Shown: positions 9,208-20,629 of the stretch, piece after piece | Numbering within the stretch: position 1 is the first letter of the stretch | Layout of the letters: each line of letters starts with the position of its first letter | NCBI RefSeq assembly: GCF_001661915.1 | Contig: NZ_LYWY01000040.1 | Coordinates: 124,001-188,000 of the forward strand | Length of the DNA stretch: 64,000 bases | Direction of reading: 5' to 3' | Source of the DNA: Croceicoccus pelagius | GTDB taxonomy: Bacteria > Pseudomonadota > Alphaproteobacteria > Sphingomonadales > Sphingomonadaceae | The notes under the pieces: generated by a model | Seen by the model: the letters and a program-made list of their open reading frames with translations, nothing else | Database searches by the model: none | Told to the model about the DNA's origin: nothing | Position numbers and translations under genes: made by a program

Positions 9208-12200
9208 ATGCTCAAGCACGATACGGCGCGGCGCGCCCTGTCCGCCACGACCGCTCTTACCGGCTTTGCCGCAATTTCACTGTCGATGATCGCCACCCCC
9301 GCCTTCGCCCAGGCCGAAGAGAGCGAAGAGGAAATCCTCGACATCACCACGCCGCAGGCTGCTGAAGAAGACGGCGCCATCGTCGTCGTCGGTTCGCGCC
9401 TTCGTCGTACCGAATTCAACAGCCCCGATCCGATCCAGATCATCTCTCCGGAACTGGGCATCAAGAAGGGTCAGGCCGACGCTGCCGACCTTCTGCAGAA
9501 CTCGCCTCTGGCGGCCGGTTCGACCCAGATCACTTCGACGCTTTCGTCGAACTTCGTCACCGACGGCGGTGTCGGCGCACAGACGCTGTCGCTGCGCGGC
9601 CTCGGCGCCAACCGCACGCTCGTTCTGCTGAACGGCCGCCGTGCCGGTCCGGCCGGTACCCGCGGCGCGGTCTCCTCGTTCGACCTCAACGTCCTGCCGA
9701 TCTCTATCATCTCGGACGTCGAAATCCTGAAGACCGGCGCATCGTCGATCTACGGATCGGACGCGGTTGCCGGCGTGGTGAACATCAAGACCCGCCAGGA
9801 CCTCGACGGCTTCGACGTGTCGCTGTTCGCATCGCCCACCGAAGACGGCGGCGGCGAATCGTACCAGACCAGCCTTGCCTGGGGTAAGGTGTTCGACCGC
9901 GGCCACATCATGTTTGCCGGCGATTACTACCGCCGCAACGAACTGGAACGCCGCGACCGCGACTACCTGTCGTGCGACGAGGACTACATCGTCAACGAAG
10001 CTGGCCAGCGTGCCGACATCACCGATCCGCGCACCGGCCAGCCGTACTGCAACGGCACGATCGGCAACCTGATCTTCACCTACGACTACATCGGTCTGGT
10101 TGGGGGCGCGTTCGGTATCCCGACGCCGAGCAACCTGTTCACGCCGGGCGGTCAGGCCATCCAGATCATTCAGCCGGACCGTGGTGGCGATCGCCTGGGC
10201 GAATTCCTGCCCGCGCTTTCGCCTGCGACGCAGTTGTTCCAGTTCAGCGCGCCGTCGAACTACTTCCCCGTCAACTTCGACGGTCCGTCGACCGGCCTGC
10301 TGAACCTTTATCCCGAGGCTGAACAGAAGGAATCGGTCATCCCGAAGACCGACCGCTACACGCTCTATGCGAACGGCGCCTACGAGATCACCGACAACGT
10401 CGAGCTCTACGGCGAAGCGCTCTACAACAAGCGCAAGACCCACGTCGACGCATCGCGCCAACTCTTCCCGACGATGTACACCGGCTACTCGGCCCTTCCG
10501 TACTTCTTCGGTGACAGCGAAGCGCTCTTCTCGGGCGACCCGCTGAACGACGAATTCGAGGGCGAAGTCCTGCTGCAGCCGATTATCGTGACCGACAAGT
10601 TCGATCAGGACATCGAGGTCGACTACTATCGCGGCGTTCTCGGCGCGCGTGGCGACTACGGCAGCATGATCCCGAACTGGAGCTGGGACATTTATGGCCA
10701 GTTCAGCCGTTCGGACGGCAGCTATACCAGCGACATCATCTTCAACGATGCGTACGAAACGCTGAACTACCGCACGCAGTTGTGCGAAGGCACCGTGACT
10801 TCGGTTCGCGGCGTGCCCTGCGTCGACATCGATGTGACCAGCCCCGAAACGCTGGCCGGCAACTTCACGCCCGAAGAGGAAGCCTTCCTGTTCGGCCGCG
10901 ACACCGGCACGACCCGCTACGACCAGTGGAGCACCGAGTTCTTTACCTCGGGCGACCTGTTCAAGCTTCCGGGCGGCATGTCGCAGCTTGGTGTCGGCGT
11001 CCAGTTCCGCCGAGACGAGATCACCGACACGCCCGGACCGGCAACGCTGGCCGGCAACTCGTGGGGCCTGACCAGCGCGGGCATCACCGCCGGCAAGTCG
11101 GACACCTACGAAGCGTTCGGCGAACTCGAACTGCCGATCTTCGGCGGCGTGCCCTTCGTGGAAGACTTCACGATCAACCTTGCAGGCCGCTTCACCCGCG
11201 TCGATGCCGAACGTTCGTCGGATGGCGCGAGCGACAGCGACGAGGACTTCACCTACAAGATCGGCGCCAATTGGCAGGTCACCGACTGGCTGCGTTTCCG
11301 CGGCTCGTACGGCACCTCATTCCGTACGCCGGCCCTGTACGAACAGTTCCTGCAGGACCAGACCGGCTTCCTCGACCAGCTTTCGGTCGACCCCTGCATC
11401 CGCTGGGGTACGGGCCTTGCCAACGGTGCGGTCACGCAGCGCCTGGCAGACAACTGCGCCGCAGCGGGCGTTCCGGCCGATTACAACGGCGTCGGGTCGA
11501 GCGCGCAGACGATCTCGGGCGGCGGTATCGGTGTCCTCGACTCCGAAACCTCGCGCGCATGGTCGGGTTCGGTCATCCTGACCCCGCAGCTGTGGAGCGG
11601 ATCGGACTTCAGCCTTGCGGTCGACTACATCGACATCAAGGTTAAGGGCGAAGTCACCCAGCTGGGTGCCGGCAACATCGTGTCCTCGTGCTATAACTCG
11701 GAGTTCTACCCGAACGATCCGCTTTGCGACCAGTTCGTTCGCGACAGCGATCCGAACAGCACATCGTTCAACAACATCCTCACGATCCGCAACCCGTACC
11801 TGAACATCGACAGCCAGCGTAACCGCGCCGTCGACGTCACGCTCCAGTTCTCGCAGGACCTGGGCAACATGGGCGAACTGGGCCTCCTGGCGCAGATGAC
11901 GTGGCAGCTTGAGGACAAGTTCGGCCTGTTCGACAACACGATCAGCGACGACAACGGCGAAGTGGGCGATCCGAAGTGGGTCGGCGACTTTGCAGTGTCG
12001 TGGGCCCGCAAGGCCGTGACCGTGCTGTGGAGCATGGACGTCATCGGCAAGACCTCGGACAAGGAAGACGTGCTCGACACTTACGGCACGCTCTGCCCGC
12101 GCAGCGGCTTCCGCGGCGGCAACGTATGCCCGGACTATACGCTGGGCACGACGTTCTACCACAATGCCTCGGTCAACCTCGAAGTCGCCAGCGACTTCGA

Positions 12201-12357
12201 TCTGACGCTGGGCGTGGCCAACATCTTCGACACCGCACCGCCGCGTGCGTCGAGCGTGTTCTCCACGATCAGCCACATCGGTCAGGCACCGACCATCGGC
12301 ACTTACTACGACTACCTCGGCCGCCGCGCGTTCGTTCGCGCCCGGGCGCGGTTCTGA
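9208..12357 (+). CDS. TonB-dependent receptor (1049 aa), right member of divergent pair
   Basis: The signal peptide ends TPAFAQ at about residue 35. An acidic linker (AEESEEEILDI) and a TonB-box-like GAIVVVGSRL follow. The plug carries LRGLGANRTLVLLNGRR and YGSDAVAGVVNI. The barrel ends LGRRAFVRARARF. Long stretches match the receptor at 5688-8771, including WLRFRGSYGTSFR, so the pair arose by duplication. The substrate cannot be read from sequence. Divergence between the two lies mostly in the loops of the middle barrel (residues about 220-480 here), where ligand specificity usually resides. Confidence 0.93.
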   Translation: MLKHDTARRALSATTALTGFAAISLSMIATPAFAQAEESEEEILDITTPQAAEEDGAIVVVGSRLRRTEFNSPDPIQIISPELGIKKGQADAADLLQNSPLAAGSTQITSTLSSNFVTDGGVGAQTLSLRGLGANRTLVLLNGRRAGPAGTRGAVSSFDLNVLPISIISDVEILKTGASSIYGSDAVAGVVNIKTRQDLDGFDVSLFASPTEDGGGESYQTSLAWGKVFDRGHIMFAGDYYRRNELERRDRDYLSCDEDYIVNEAGQRADITDPRTGQPYCNGTIGNLIFTYDYIGLVGGAFGIPTPSNLFTPGGQAIQIIQPDRGGDRLGEFLPALSPATQLFQFSAPSNYFPVNFDGPSTGLLNLYPEAEQKESVIPKTDRYTLYANGAYEITDNVELYGEALYNKRKTHVDASRQLFPTMYTGYSALPYFFGDSEALFSGDPLNDEFEGEVLLQPIIVTDKFDQDIEVDYYRGVLGARGDYGSMIPNWSWDIYGQFSRSDGSYTSDIIFNDAYETLNYRTQLCEGTVTSVRGVPCVDIDVTSPETLAGNFTPEEEAFLFGRDTGTTRYDQWSTEFFTSGDLFKLPGGMSQLGVGVQFRRDEITDTPGPATLAGNSWGLTSAGITAGKSDTYEAFGELELPIFGGVPFVEDFTINLAGRFTRVDAERSSDGASDSDEDFTYKIGANWQVTDWLRFRGSYGTSFRTPALYEQFLQDQTGFLDQLSVDPCIRWGTGLANGAVTQRLADNCAAAGVPADYNGVGSSAQTISGGGIGVLDSETSRAWSGSVILTPQLWSGSDFSLAVDYIDIKVKGEVTQLGAGNIVSSCYNSEFYPNDPLCDQFVRDSDPNSTSFNNILTIRNPYLNIDSQRNRAVDVTLQFSQDLGNMGELGLLAQMTWQLEDKFGLFDNTISDDNGEVGDPKWVGDFAVSWARKAVTVLWSMDVIGKTSDKEDVLDTYGTLCPRSGFRGGNVCPDYTLGTTFYHNASVNLEVASDFDLTLGVANIFDTAPPRASSVFSTISHIGQAPTIGTYYDYLGRRAFVRARARF

Positions 12358-12386
12358 TCCTTCAAGATCAGGTAAGCCAAAAAGAA

Positions 12387-12414
12387 AGGGCCCCGGGAAA
12401 CCGGGGCCCTTTTT
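12387..12414. terminator. Bidirectional terminator between receptor and clpB
   Basis: The stem AGGGCCCCGG/CCGGGGCCCT has a short GAAA loop. It is followed by TTTTT on the plus strand and by TTTCTTTTT on the minus strand, so it can serve both convergent genes. Confidence 0.9.
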
Positions 12415-12436
12415 CGTTGCAGGTTGAAAAGAGGGT

Positions 12437-15016
<2,580 letters not shown>

Positions 15017-15044
15017 CGCTGATCCTTCCCTGAGTACCGACTTC

Positions 15045-15072
15045 AGATAGTGTTGCAATTTTACAACACAAG
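15045..15072 (-). promoter_or_regulatory. RpoH (sigma-32)-like heat-shock promoter of clpB
   Basis: On the minus strand CTTG, 18 bases, then CTATCT fits the alphaproteobacterial RpoH pattern (CTTG-N17/18-CYTATNT). The spacer is itself an inverted repeat (TGTTG...CAACA, 15051-15068), which may be an additional operator. ClpB is a classic RpoH target and rpoH lies at 52631. Confidence 0.6.
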
Positions 15073-15215
15073 GACTGACCGCACGAAATTTTGCCTATTG
15101 ATCGTGCGCCATCTTCACCCGTGCCCGAAACATAGGATCAAGCCGGCGCAATGCAATTGATGCAGAACAACCCGCGGGTTAGACCACGCAATACGCAGTC
15201 GAGAGGAGCGCGAGA

Positions 15216-15518
15216 ATGTCGGTAGGCGGAACCTACGAAGTCACCACCAAGACCCCGATGGGCGACCAGTCGGGCACGTTCACGGTCGTTCCGGGCGATA
15301 ACGGCAAGACCTTTGCCGGGAAGTTCACCGGCCCGATGGGCTCGATCGATATCGAGGACGGGGTGATCGACGGCAACGACCTGACATTCAAGGTCACGAT
15401 GACCGCGCCCATGCCGATGACGATCGACGGCAAGGCGACCGTCGATGGCGAAGCGATCAATGGCGAGATGACCACACCCTTCGGCGCGATGGCGATGACC
15501 GGCAAGCGCATGGGCTAA
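15216..15518 (+). CDS. Small conserved-looking protein of unknown function (100 aa)
   Basis: I do not recognise a named family. The protein alternates hydrophobic and polar residues with repeated GxxxG turns and T/K/D strands (YEVTTKTPMGDQSGTFTV, FAGKFTGPMGSIDI, INGEMTTPFGAMAMTG). This suggests a small all-beta fold made of three similar hairpins, each carrying a TPMG, TGPMG or TPFGAM turn. There is no signal peptide or membrane segment. A GAGAGGAG ribosome site precedes the ATG and a strong terminator follows, so it is a real monocistronic gene. Internal threefold similarity suggests a repeated strand-turn-strand unit. Confidence 0.8.
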   Translation: MSVGGTYEVTTKTPMGDQSGTFTVVPGDNGKTFAGKFTGPMGSIDIEDGVIDGNDLTFKVTMTAPMPMTIDGKATVDGEAINGEMTTPFGAMAMTGKRMG

Positions 15519-15535
15519 GCCCGCGGACCATATGC

Positions 15536-15577
15536 AAAAAAGGGGCCGCAGGTTGAATGCCTGCGGCCCCTTTTTTG
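15536..15577. terminator. Bidirectional terminator between small gene and gatB
   Basis: The 11-bp stem GGGGCCGCAGG/CCTGCGGCCCC is flanked by six A on the left and six T on the right, so it works in both directions. Confidence 0.93.
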
Positions 15578-15603
15578 CGTGCCTTTCGGGCGAAGCGTCC
15601 GAA

Positions 15604-17094
15604 TCAGCCCAGCTTCGCCTTCAGGATTTCGTTGACGACGGCCGGGTTACCCTGCCCCTTCATGGCCTTCATCGTCTGGCCGACGAAGAAGCCGAAGAGC
15701 TTGTCCTTGCCGCCGCGATATTCCTCGACCTTGTCGGCATTGCTCGCAAGAACCTCGTCCACCACCGCTTCGATCGCGCCGGTGTCGCTGTTCTGCTTGA
15801 GGCCTTCGGTCTCGGCGATTTCCTCCGGTTCGCGGCCGGTCTTGAGGACGATCTCGTAGATCTCCTTTGCCTGACCGCCCGAAACGGTACCCGCAGCCGA
15901 AAGGGCGATGATGCCCGCATTGGCAGCGGTCGTGTCGTTCGCCTCGTCCGCGTCCTCGGTCGCGTTCTTCACGCCTGGCGCGACCGAGAGAACCCAGTTC
16001 GCGACTTGCGTGGCAACATCGCTTTCGGACTTGCCGACTTTTGCAGCCGTCGCGGCAAGGATCGCCTCGTAACGCTGGTACACGTCAACGTCGGCGGTCA
16101 GCTGTCCGGCATTATAGGCTGAAAGGCCCAGCTCGTTCTCGTACCGGTGCCGCTTGGCATCGGGCAGTTCGGGCAAGGATTCTCGGCATTCGGCGATGAA
16201 GGCATCGTCGAGTTCGAGCGGCAGCAGGTCCGGATCGGGGAAGTAGCGATAGTCGTGCGCGTCTTCCTTCGAACGCATCGTGCGCGTCGTGCCGGTGTCG
16301 GGGTCGAACAAACGGGTTTCCTGGTCCACCGTGCCGCCGTTCTCGATCACGTCGACCTGGCGGTTCGCCTCGTACTCGATGACCTGCATGACGAAGCGGA
16401 CCGAGTTCACGTTCTTCGTTTCGGTACGCGTGCCGAACTCGTCACCCGGCTTGCGCACGGACACGTTGACGTCGGCGCGCATGGAGCCTTCCTCCATGTT
16501 GCCGTCGCACGATCCGACATAGCGCAGGATCGAACGCAGCTTGCGCACATAGGCACCGGCCTCTGCTGGCGAACGCATGTCGGGCTTCGACACGATTTCC
16601 ATCAGCGCTACGCCGGAACGGTTGAGATCGACGTAGCTCATCGTCGGGTGCTGATCGTGCATCAGCTTGCCCGCGTCCTGTTCGACGTGAATGCGTTCGA
16701 CACCGATTCGCTTGGTGTTCTCGGGGTCCTTGTCGTCCAGCGCGATGTCCAGATACCCCTCACCCACCAGCGGGTGGTAGAGCTGGCTGATCTGGTAGCC
16801 CTGCGGAAGATCGGCGTAGAAGTAGTTCTTGCGGTCGAACCGGCTCCACTTGTTGATCTGCGCGTCGATGGCCATGCCGGTGCGGACGGCCTGACGGATG
16901 CACTCGCGGTTGGGCACGGGCAGCATGCCCGGCATCGCGGCGTCCACAAGGCTGACCTGCGTGTTCGGTTCGGCACCGAAAGCGGTGGCGGCGCCCGAAA
17001 ACAGCTTGGCCTTCGAAGTGACCTGCGCGTGAACCTCGAGGCCGATCACGACCTCCCATTCGCCCGTCGCGCCCTGGATACGATATTCGCTCAT
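15604..17094 (-). CDS. gatB: Asp/Glu-tRNA amidotransferase subunit B (496 aa)
   Basis: GatB activates the misacylated Glu-tRNA(Gln)/Asp-tRNA(Asn) so that ammonia from GatA can form Gln-/Asn-tRNA. The N-terminus [19 protein letters not shown] is the family signature. The cradle core contains [19 protein letters not shown]. The C-terminal helical and YqeY-like tail (about residues 350-496) ends [16 protein letters not shown] start at 17094, where the ATG shares one base with the gatA stop (TGATG), over an ATG four codons upstream, because family members begin at this point. It is the last gene of the FKBP-gatC-gatA-gatB group. Confidence 0.96.
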   Translation of the reverse strand: MSEYRIQGATGEWEVVIGLEVHAQVTSKAKLFSGAATAFGAEPNTQVSLVDAAMPGMLPVPNRECIRQAVRTGMAIDAQINKWSRFDRKNYFYADLPQGYQISQLYHPLVGEGYLDIALDDKDPENTKRIGVERIHVEQDAGKLMHDQHPTMSYVDLNRSGVALMEIVSKPDMRSPAEAGAYVRKLRSILRYVGSCDGNMEEGSMRADVNVSVRKPGDEFGTRTETKNVNSVRFVMQVIEYEANRQVDVIENGGTVDQETRLFDPDTGTTRTMRSKEDAHDYRYFPDPDLLPLELDDAFIAECRESLPELPDAKRHRYENELGLSAYNAGQLTADVDVYQRYEAILAATAAKVGKSESDVATQVANWVLSVAPGVKNATEDADEANDTTAANAGIIALSAAGTVSGGQAKEIYEIVLKTGREPEEIAETEGLKQNSDTGAIEAVVDEVLASNADKVEEYRGGKDKLFGFFVGQTMKAMKGQGNPAVVNEILKAKLG

Positions 17095-18581
17095 CACTTC
17101 CACCATGCTTCGGGCTTGGCCGTGAACCCGGCGCGCTGTTCGATTGCGAGACCGGCGTTCAGAACGCCCTGCTCGTCAAAGGCCTTGCCGATGATCTGCA
17201 GGCCAAGCGGCAGGCCCTCGCTGTTGAGGCCCGCGGGCACGCTCATCGCCGGAAGGCCCGCCAGCGAGGCTGGCACGGCGAAGACGTCGTTGAGATACAT
17301 CGACAGCGGATCGCTTGTCTTGTCGCCAAGCGCGAAGGCCGCGCTGGGGCACGTCGGGGCGAGGATCACATCGCACTGCGACCATGCCTGTTCGAAGTCG
17401 CGGGCGATCAGCGCGCGGACCTTCTGGGCCTGGTTGTAGTAGGCGTCGTAGAAACCGGCCGACAGCACGTAAGTGCCGATCATGATGCGGCGCTTCACCT
17501 CTGGTCCGAAGCCGTCGGCGCGGGTCGCGGCGTACATGTCCTGCAGGCCTGCCCCTTCGGGCAGGTCGCGAAGGCCGTAACGCACGCCGTCATAGCGCGC
17601 GAGGTTCGACGAAGCCTCGGCAGGCGCGATGATGTAGTAGGCGGGAAGCGCATACTTCGTATGCGGCAGCGAGATATCGACAACCTCTGCGCCTGCATCC
17701 TTCAGCCACGCGATACCGTCGTCCCACGACTTCAGGATTTCGGGGTCCATCCCGTCCATCCGGTATTCGCGCGGAATGCCGACCTTCTTGCCCTTCATGT
17801 CGGGGTTGAGGCCCGCTTCCCACTCGGGAACCGGCAGATTAAGCGAGGTCGAATCCTTCGGGTCGAAGCCCGCCATCGCTTCCAGCATGATCGCGCAGTC
17901 GGTGACGTCGCGCGCCATCGGGCCTGCCTGGTCGAGCGAGGAGGCGAAGGCCACCACCCCCCAGCGCGAGCAACGACCGTATGTCGGTTTGATGCCCGAA
18001 ATGCCGGTAAAGGCCGCGGGCTGACGGATCGAGCCGCCGGTGTCTGTGCCGGTCGCTGCCGGGCACAGCCGCGCCGCCACGGCAGATGACGAACCACCCG
18101 ACGAACCGCCGGGGGCAAGGTCCGCGTTGCCGCCATCCTTGCGGCGCCACGGGCTGATCACGTTGCCGAAATAGCTCGTCTCGTTCGACGAACCCATGGC
18201 GAACTGGTCGAGGTTCAGCTTGCCCAGCATGCCTGCTCCGGCATCCCACAGCTTCTGCGACACGGTCGATTCGTACTGCGGAACAAAGCCTTCCAGCATG
18301 TGGCTGGCCGCCGTGGTCTGCACGCCGTTGGTGGCGAACAGGTCCTTCATGCCGATCGGCACGCCGCCCATCTTGCCAAGGTCCTGGCCCTTGGCACGCT
18401 TGGCATCGACGGCCTGTGCGGCCTCGACCGCCTTTTCCGGCGTCGCGACGATGAAGGCGTTGAGCTGGCTGGCCGCGGCGACATTGGCGTTGAACGCTTC
18501 TGCCACTTCGACGGCGGTGAAATCGCCGCCTGCAACACCCGTGCGGATGGCAGCGACGGTGAGTTCGGTAAGTTCGGTCAT
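17094..18581 (-). CDS. gatA: Asp/Glu-tRNA amidotransferase subunit A (495 aa)
   Basis: GatA is the glutaminase/amidase subunit that delivers ammonia to GatB. The amidase-signature triad is visible: Lys in GMKDLFAT, the cis-Ser in [13 protein letters not shown], and the nucleophile Ser in [14 protein letters not shown]. Length is normal for GatA. It is coupled to gatB by a one-base overlap. The gap to gatC (118 bases) holds two palindromic elements. The start is ATG ([15 protein letters not shown]). Confidence 0.96.
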   Translation of the reverse strand: MTELTELTVAAIRTGVAGGDFTAVEVAEAFNANVAAASQLNAFIVATPEKAVEAAQAVDAKRAKGQDLGKMGGVPIGMKDLFATNGVQTTAASHMLEGFVPQYESTVSQKLWDAGAGMLGKLNLDQFAMGSSNETSYFGNVISPWRRKDGGNADLAPGGSSGGSSSAVAARLCPAATGTDTGGSIRQPAAFTGISGIKPTYGRCSRWGVVAFASSLDQAGPMARDVTDCAIMLEAMAGFDPKDSTSLNLPVPEWEAGLNPDMKGKKVGIPREYRMDGMDPEILKSWDDGIAWLKDAGAEVVDISLPHTKYALPAYYIIAPAEASSNLARYDGVRYGLRDLPEGAGLQDMYAATRADGFGPEVKRRIMIGTYVLSAGFYDAYYNQAQKVRALIARDFEQAWSQCDVILAPTCPSAAFALGDKTSDPLSMYLNDVFAVPASLAGLPAMSVPAGLNSEGLPLGLQIIGKAFDEQGVLNAGLAIEQRAGFTAKPEAWWK

Positions 18582-18587
18582 TCTACG

Positions 18588-18617
18588 TCATTCCCGCGAA
18601 TGCGGAAATCCAGAGCG
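18588..18617. repeat. REP-like palindromic element in the gatC-gatA gap
   Basis: GTCATTCCCGCGAATGCGG, a TTCCCGC/GCGGAA imperfect inverted repeat, resembles the dispersed intergenic repeats with TCATTCCCGCG-type cores seen in many bacterial genomes. Only one copy is in the window, so the repeat status is inferred. Confidence 0.4.
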
Positions 18618-18680
18618 GTAGGTCGCCCAGATTCCTGTTTCCGGATTCCCGATCGGTCGCTGCTGCGCAGATGTCGGGGA

Positions 18681-18710
18681 TGATCGAATGTTGCACGCAT
18701 CATTCGATCA
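18681..18710. repeat. Perfect 10-bp inverted repeat spanning the gatC stop codon
   Basis: TGATCGAATG and CATTCGATCA are separated by 10 bases. The gatC stop codon lies in the hairpin. There is no T-tract, so it is not a simple terminator. It could stabilise or process the gatCAB message. Confidence 0.6.
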
Positions 18711-19002
18711 CCTTGGGCACGCCAAAGAAACCGTGTTCCGGCGCGGGAGCGTTGGCGAGGACCTTGTCGCGCACGCCGCCGCCAGTCAGCGGATCGGCAT
18801 CGACGACATCATCTCGCAGGCGGAGCGTGTTGGGGATGACGGCCGTCATCGGCTCTACACCGGTGACGTCGACTTCACCCAGTTGCTCCACCCAGCCCAG
18901 GATCTGGTTGAGTTCAGGGACCATCGCGTCGCACGCCGCGTCATCCATCCGGATGCGTGCGAGCGAGGCGATCTTGGCGACCGTTGCTTTATCGACAGAC
19001 AT
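18700..19002 (-). CDS. gatC: Asp/Glu-tRNA amidotransferase subunit C (100 aa)
   Basis: GatC is the small subunit that clamps GatA to GatB. It shows the family pattern: [14 protein letters not shown], then [22 protein letters not shown], then LRDDVV, and the C-terminal [19 protein letters not shown] start at the ATG at 19002, because this gives the usual length near 100 residues. The longer upstream frame runs through the FKBP gene. A single-gene gap and shared strand place it in the FKBP-gat operon. Confidence 0.95.
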   Translation of the reverse strand: MSVDKATVAKIASLARIRMDDAACDAMVPELNQILGWVEQLGEVDVTGVEPMTAVIPNTLRLRDDVVDADPLTGGGVRDKVLANAPAPEHGFFGVPKVIE

Positions 19003-19075
19003 GGCGCGCGGGTTAGCGCGCGCCCGTGCCCTTGCCAAGCGGGAGAGTGGGCCTTCACCCCTCTCCCACGCAAAT

Positions 19076-19612
19076 TTATTCGGCTTGGGCGCCTTCGGGG
19101 GCACCGGGCATGCCGGGCATGCCGCCGGGCATTCCGGGCATGCCGCCCATCTGCTGCATCTGGCGCTGCATTTCCTCAAGCTGCGCCTGGGTGCGGAAGT
19201 CGATCAGTTCGACCGTGAAATAAAGGTCGCTGTTCGGCGGGATCGTGCCGCGGGTCTGCGCGCCGTAGCCGAGCTGCGAGGGAATGAAGACCTCGTAGCG
19301 GCCGCCCTTCTGCATCTTGACCAGCGCTTCGGTGAAGCCGGGGACGACGCCGTTCACGGGGAAAGGCACGCGCTCACCCGAATCGAAGACCGTGCCGTCG
19401 GCAAGACGGCCTTCGTAGTTGACGAGGACGATGTCCTCTTCAGCCGGGCTGGGCCCTTCGCCGGCCGACAGGGTGTCGACGGTAACACCCTTGTAGCTGG
19501 TGGCCCAGGCGGCGCCGGCGGCCAGCAGGATCGCGACGATCACGCCCAGCCACAGCTTGCCGAGAATGCCCTTGCCGATCGGCTGCAGGGGAACGCGGGT
19601 GACTTCGGCCAT
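19076..19612 (-). CDS. Membrane-anchored FKBP-type peptidyl-prolyl isomerase (178 aa)
   Basis: The protein has a single N-terminal transmembrane helix ([20 protein letters not shown], about residues 17-36), which would place the catalytic part in the periplasm. The FKBP domain (about 60-140) shows [36 protein letters not shown] and PSQLGYGAQ...[14 protein letters not shown]. The tail is unusual: a Gln/Met helix followed by GMPGMPGG repeats. It would speed proline isomerisation during envelope protein folding. It is the first gene before gatCAB, 73 bases from gatC, and probably shares its transcript. Confidence 0.92.
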   Translation of the reverse strand: MAEVTRVPLQPIGKGILGKLWLGVIVAILLAAGAAWATSYKGVTVDTLSAGEGPSPAEEDIVLVNYEGRLADGTVFDSGERVPFPVNGVVPGFTEALVKMQKGGRYEVFIPSQLGYGAQTRGTIPPNSDLYFTVELIDFRTQAQLEEMQRQMQQMGGMPGMPGGMPGMPGAPEGAQAE

Positions 19613-19664
19613 GATCGTCCTCTTCGATTCGCCCCACGCGGGCGGTTAGGCAGGTATCGGGCAG

Positions 19665-19700
19665 CAAAAAGGGCGCCCGACAGGTGTCAGGCGCCCCTTT
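19665..19700 (-). terminator. Terminator of rpsU
   Basis: On the minus strand the stem GGGCGCC/GGCGCCC is followed by CTTTTTGCTG. It lies between rpsU and the FKBP gene and separates the two transcripts. Confidence 0.8.
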
Positions 19701-19760
19701 GGCTCAAGCAGAGGGGCGCGGCAAGTGCCTTTGCGCCCGCAAAGCTATCAACGACCGTTC

Positions 19761-19967
19761 TTAACGAACGCCGTCGCGTTCCATGCGCTTGCGCTCCAGC
19801 TTGCGAGCGCGACGAACGGCAGCGGCCTTTTCACGGGCGCGCTTCTCGCTCGGCTTCTCGTAGTGGCGGCGCAGCTTCATTTCGCGATACACACCTTCCC
19901 GCTGCAGCTTCTTCTTGAGAGCGCGGAGGGCTTGGTCGACATTGTTATCGCGAACCATGATCTGCAT
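19761..19967 (-). CDS. rpsU: 30S ribosomal protein S21 (68 aa)
   Basis: S21 helps translation initiation on the small subunit. The sequence [20 protein letters not shown], the [14 protein letters not shown] core and the highly basic C-terminus ([17 protein letters not shown]) match alphaproteobacterial S21 in length and content. The start is MQIMVRDNN, as in relatives. It is monocistronic with its own terminator. Confidence 0.97.
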   Translation of the reverse strand: MQIMVRDNNVDQALRALKKKLQREGVYREMKLRRHYEKPSEKRAREKAAAVRRARKLERKRMERDGVR

Positions 19968-20049
19968 AAAAAGCTTCTACCTCAATTCGGTTGTGGCGGC
20001 GGCAGGCCGGACAGATGGCTGCCGCACGCAGTAAATAAAAATGCAAGAA

Positions 20050-20088
20050 GGCCGAATCCCCTCAACGTGAATCGGGGCGGAATCGGCC
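20050..20088. repeat. Long hairpin upstream of crcB
   Basis: The outer arms are GGCCGA/TCGGCC and the inner arms CCCC/GGGG. There is no T-tract. It lies in the divergent rpsU-crcB gap (19968-20212), where I see no gene and no recognisable fluoride riboswitch. Confidence 0.35.
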
Positions 20089-20212
20089 AGACCGGCGGCG
20101 CGGCTACCAGCGATAGCTGTGAAAAGCAAGCGCGCAGGCCCTTTCGAACGTTGCCTAGATACCACAGTAAGGTACCCTTTCGCAAATCGCACCGGCCTTG
20201 TAGGGAGCGCCG

Positions 20213-20629
20213 ATGATCCTTCCCAATGCCCTGCCTGCATCTCTTATGGTCGCCCTTGGCGGCGGAACGGGTGCCCTGCTGCGCTTCCACCTCGGGCGCG
20301 TCGTGGGCAAGCTGTTCCCTGTTGCGGCCACTGCATTCCCGTGGGCGACACTGACCGCAAATGTCGTCGGTTCGCTGTGCATGGGCCTGCTGGCGGGGTG
20401 GCTGGCACGTCATGGCAGCGATGAAGGCATCGGGGCCGAAGGCTGGCGCCTGTTGCTTGGCGTGGGCCTTCTGGGCGGGTTCACGACGTTTTCGTCGTTC
20501 AGCCTCGAACTCGTGCTCCTTTGGGAGCGCGGGGCGCCGGGGCTTGCCTTTACCTATGCGCTTGTCTCGCTGGCCGCGGGCGTTGCCGGTCTTTTCCTCG
20601 GCCTTACAATTATGAGGATCGCGGCATGA
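20213..20629 (+). CDS. crcB: Fluoride channel CrcB/Fluc (138 aa)
   Basis: CrcB is a small inner-membrane channel that exports fluoride as a dual-topology dimer. The four hydrophobic segments are visible, with the family motifs GGGTGALLRFHLGR near the N-terminus, FPWATLTANVVGS in segment 2, and GLLGGFTTFSSFSLE in segment 3 with the Phe/Ser/Thr pore residues. Length is typical. Its TGA overlaps the ATG of the next gene. It heads a five-gene operon joined by overlaps. Relatives are often found beside rluC-type genes in sphingomonads. Confidence 0.94.
   Translation: MILPNALPASLMVALGGGTGALLRFHLGRVVGKLFPVAATAFPWATLTANVVGSLCMGLLAGWLARHGSDEGIGAEGWRLLLGVGLLGGFTTFSSFSLELVLLWERGAPGLAFTYALVSLAAGVAGLFLGLTIMRIAA

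Noticed and set aside
19968-20212. Fluoride riboswitch before crcB
   Set aside because: The hairpin present does not carry the conserved GGNGATG or pseudoknot sequence of that riboswitch.
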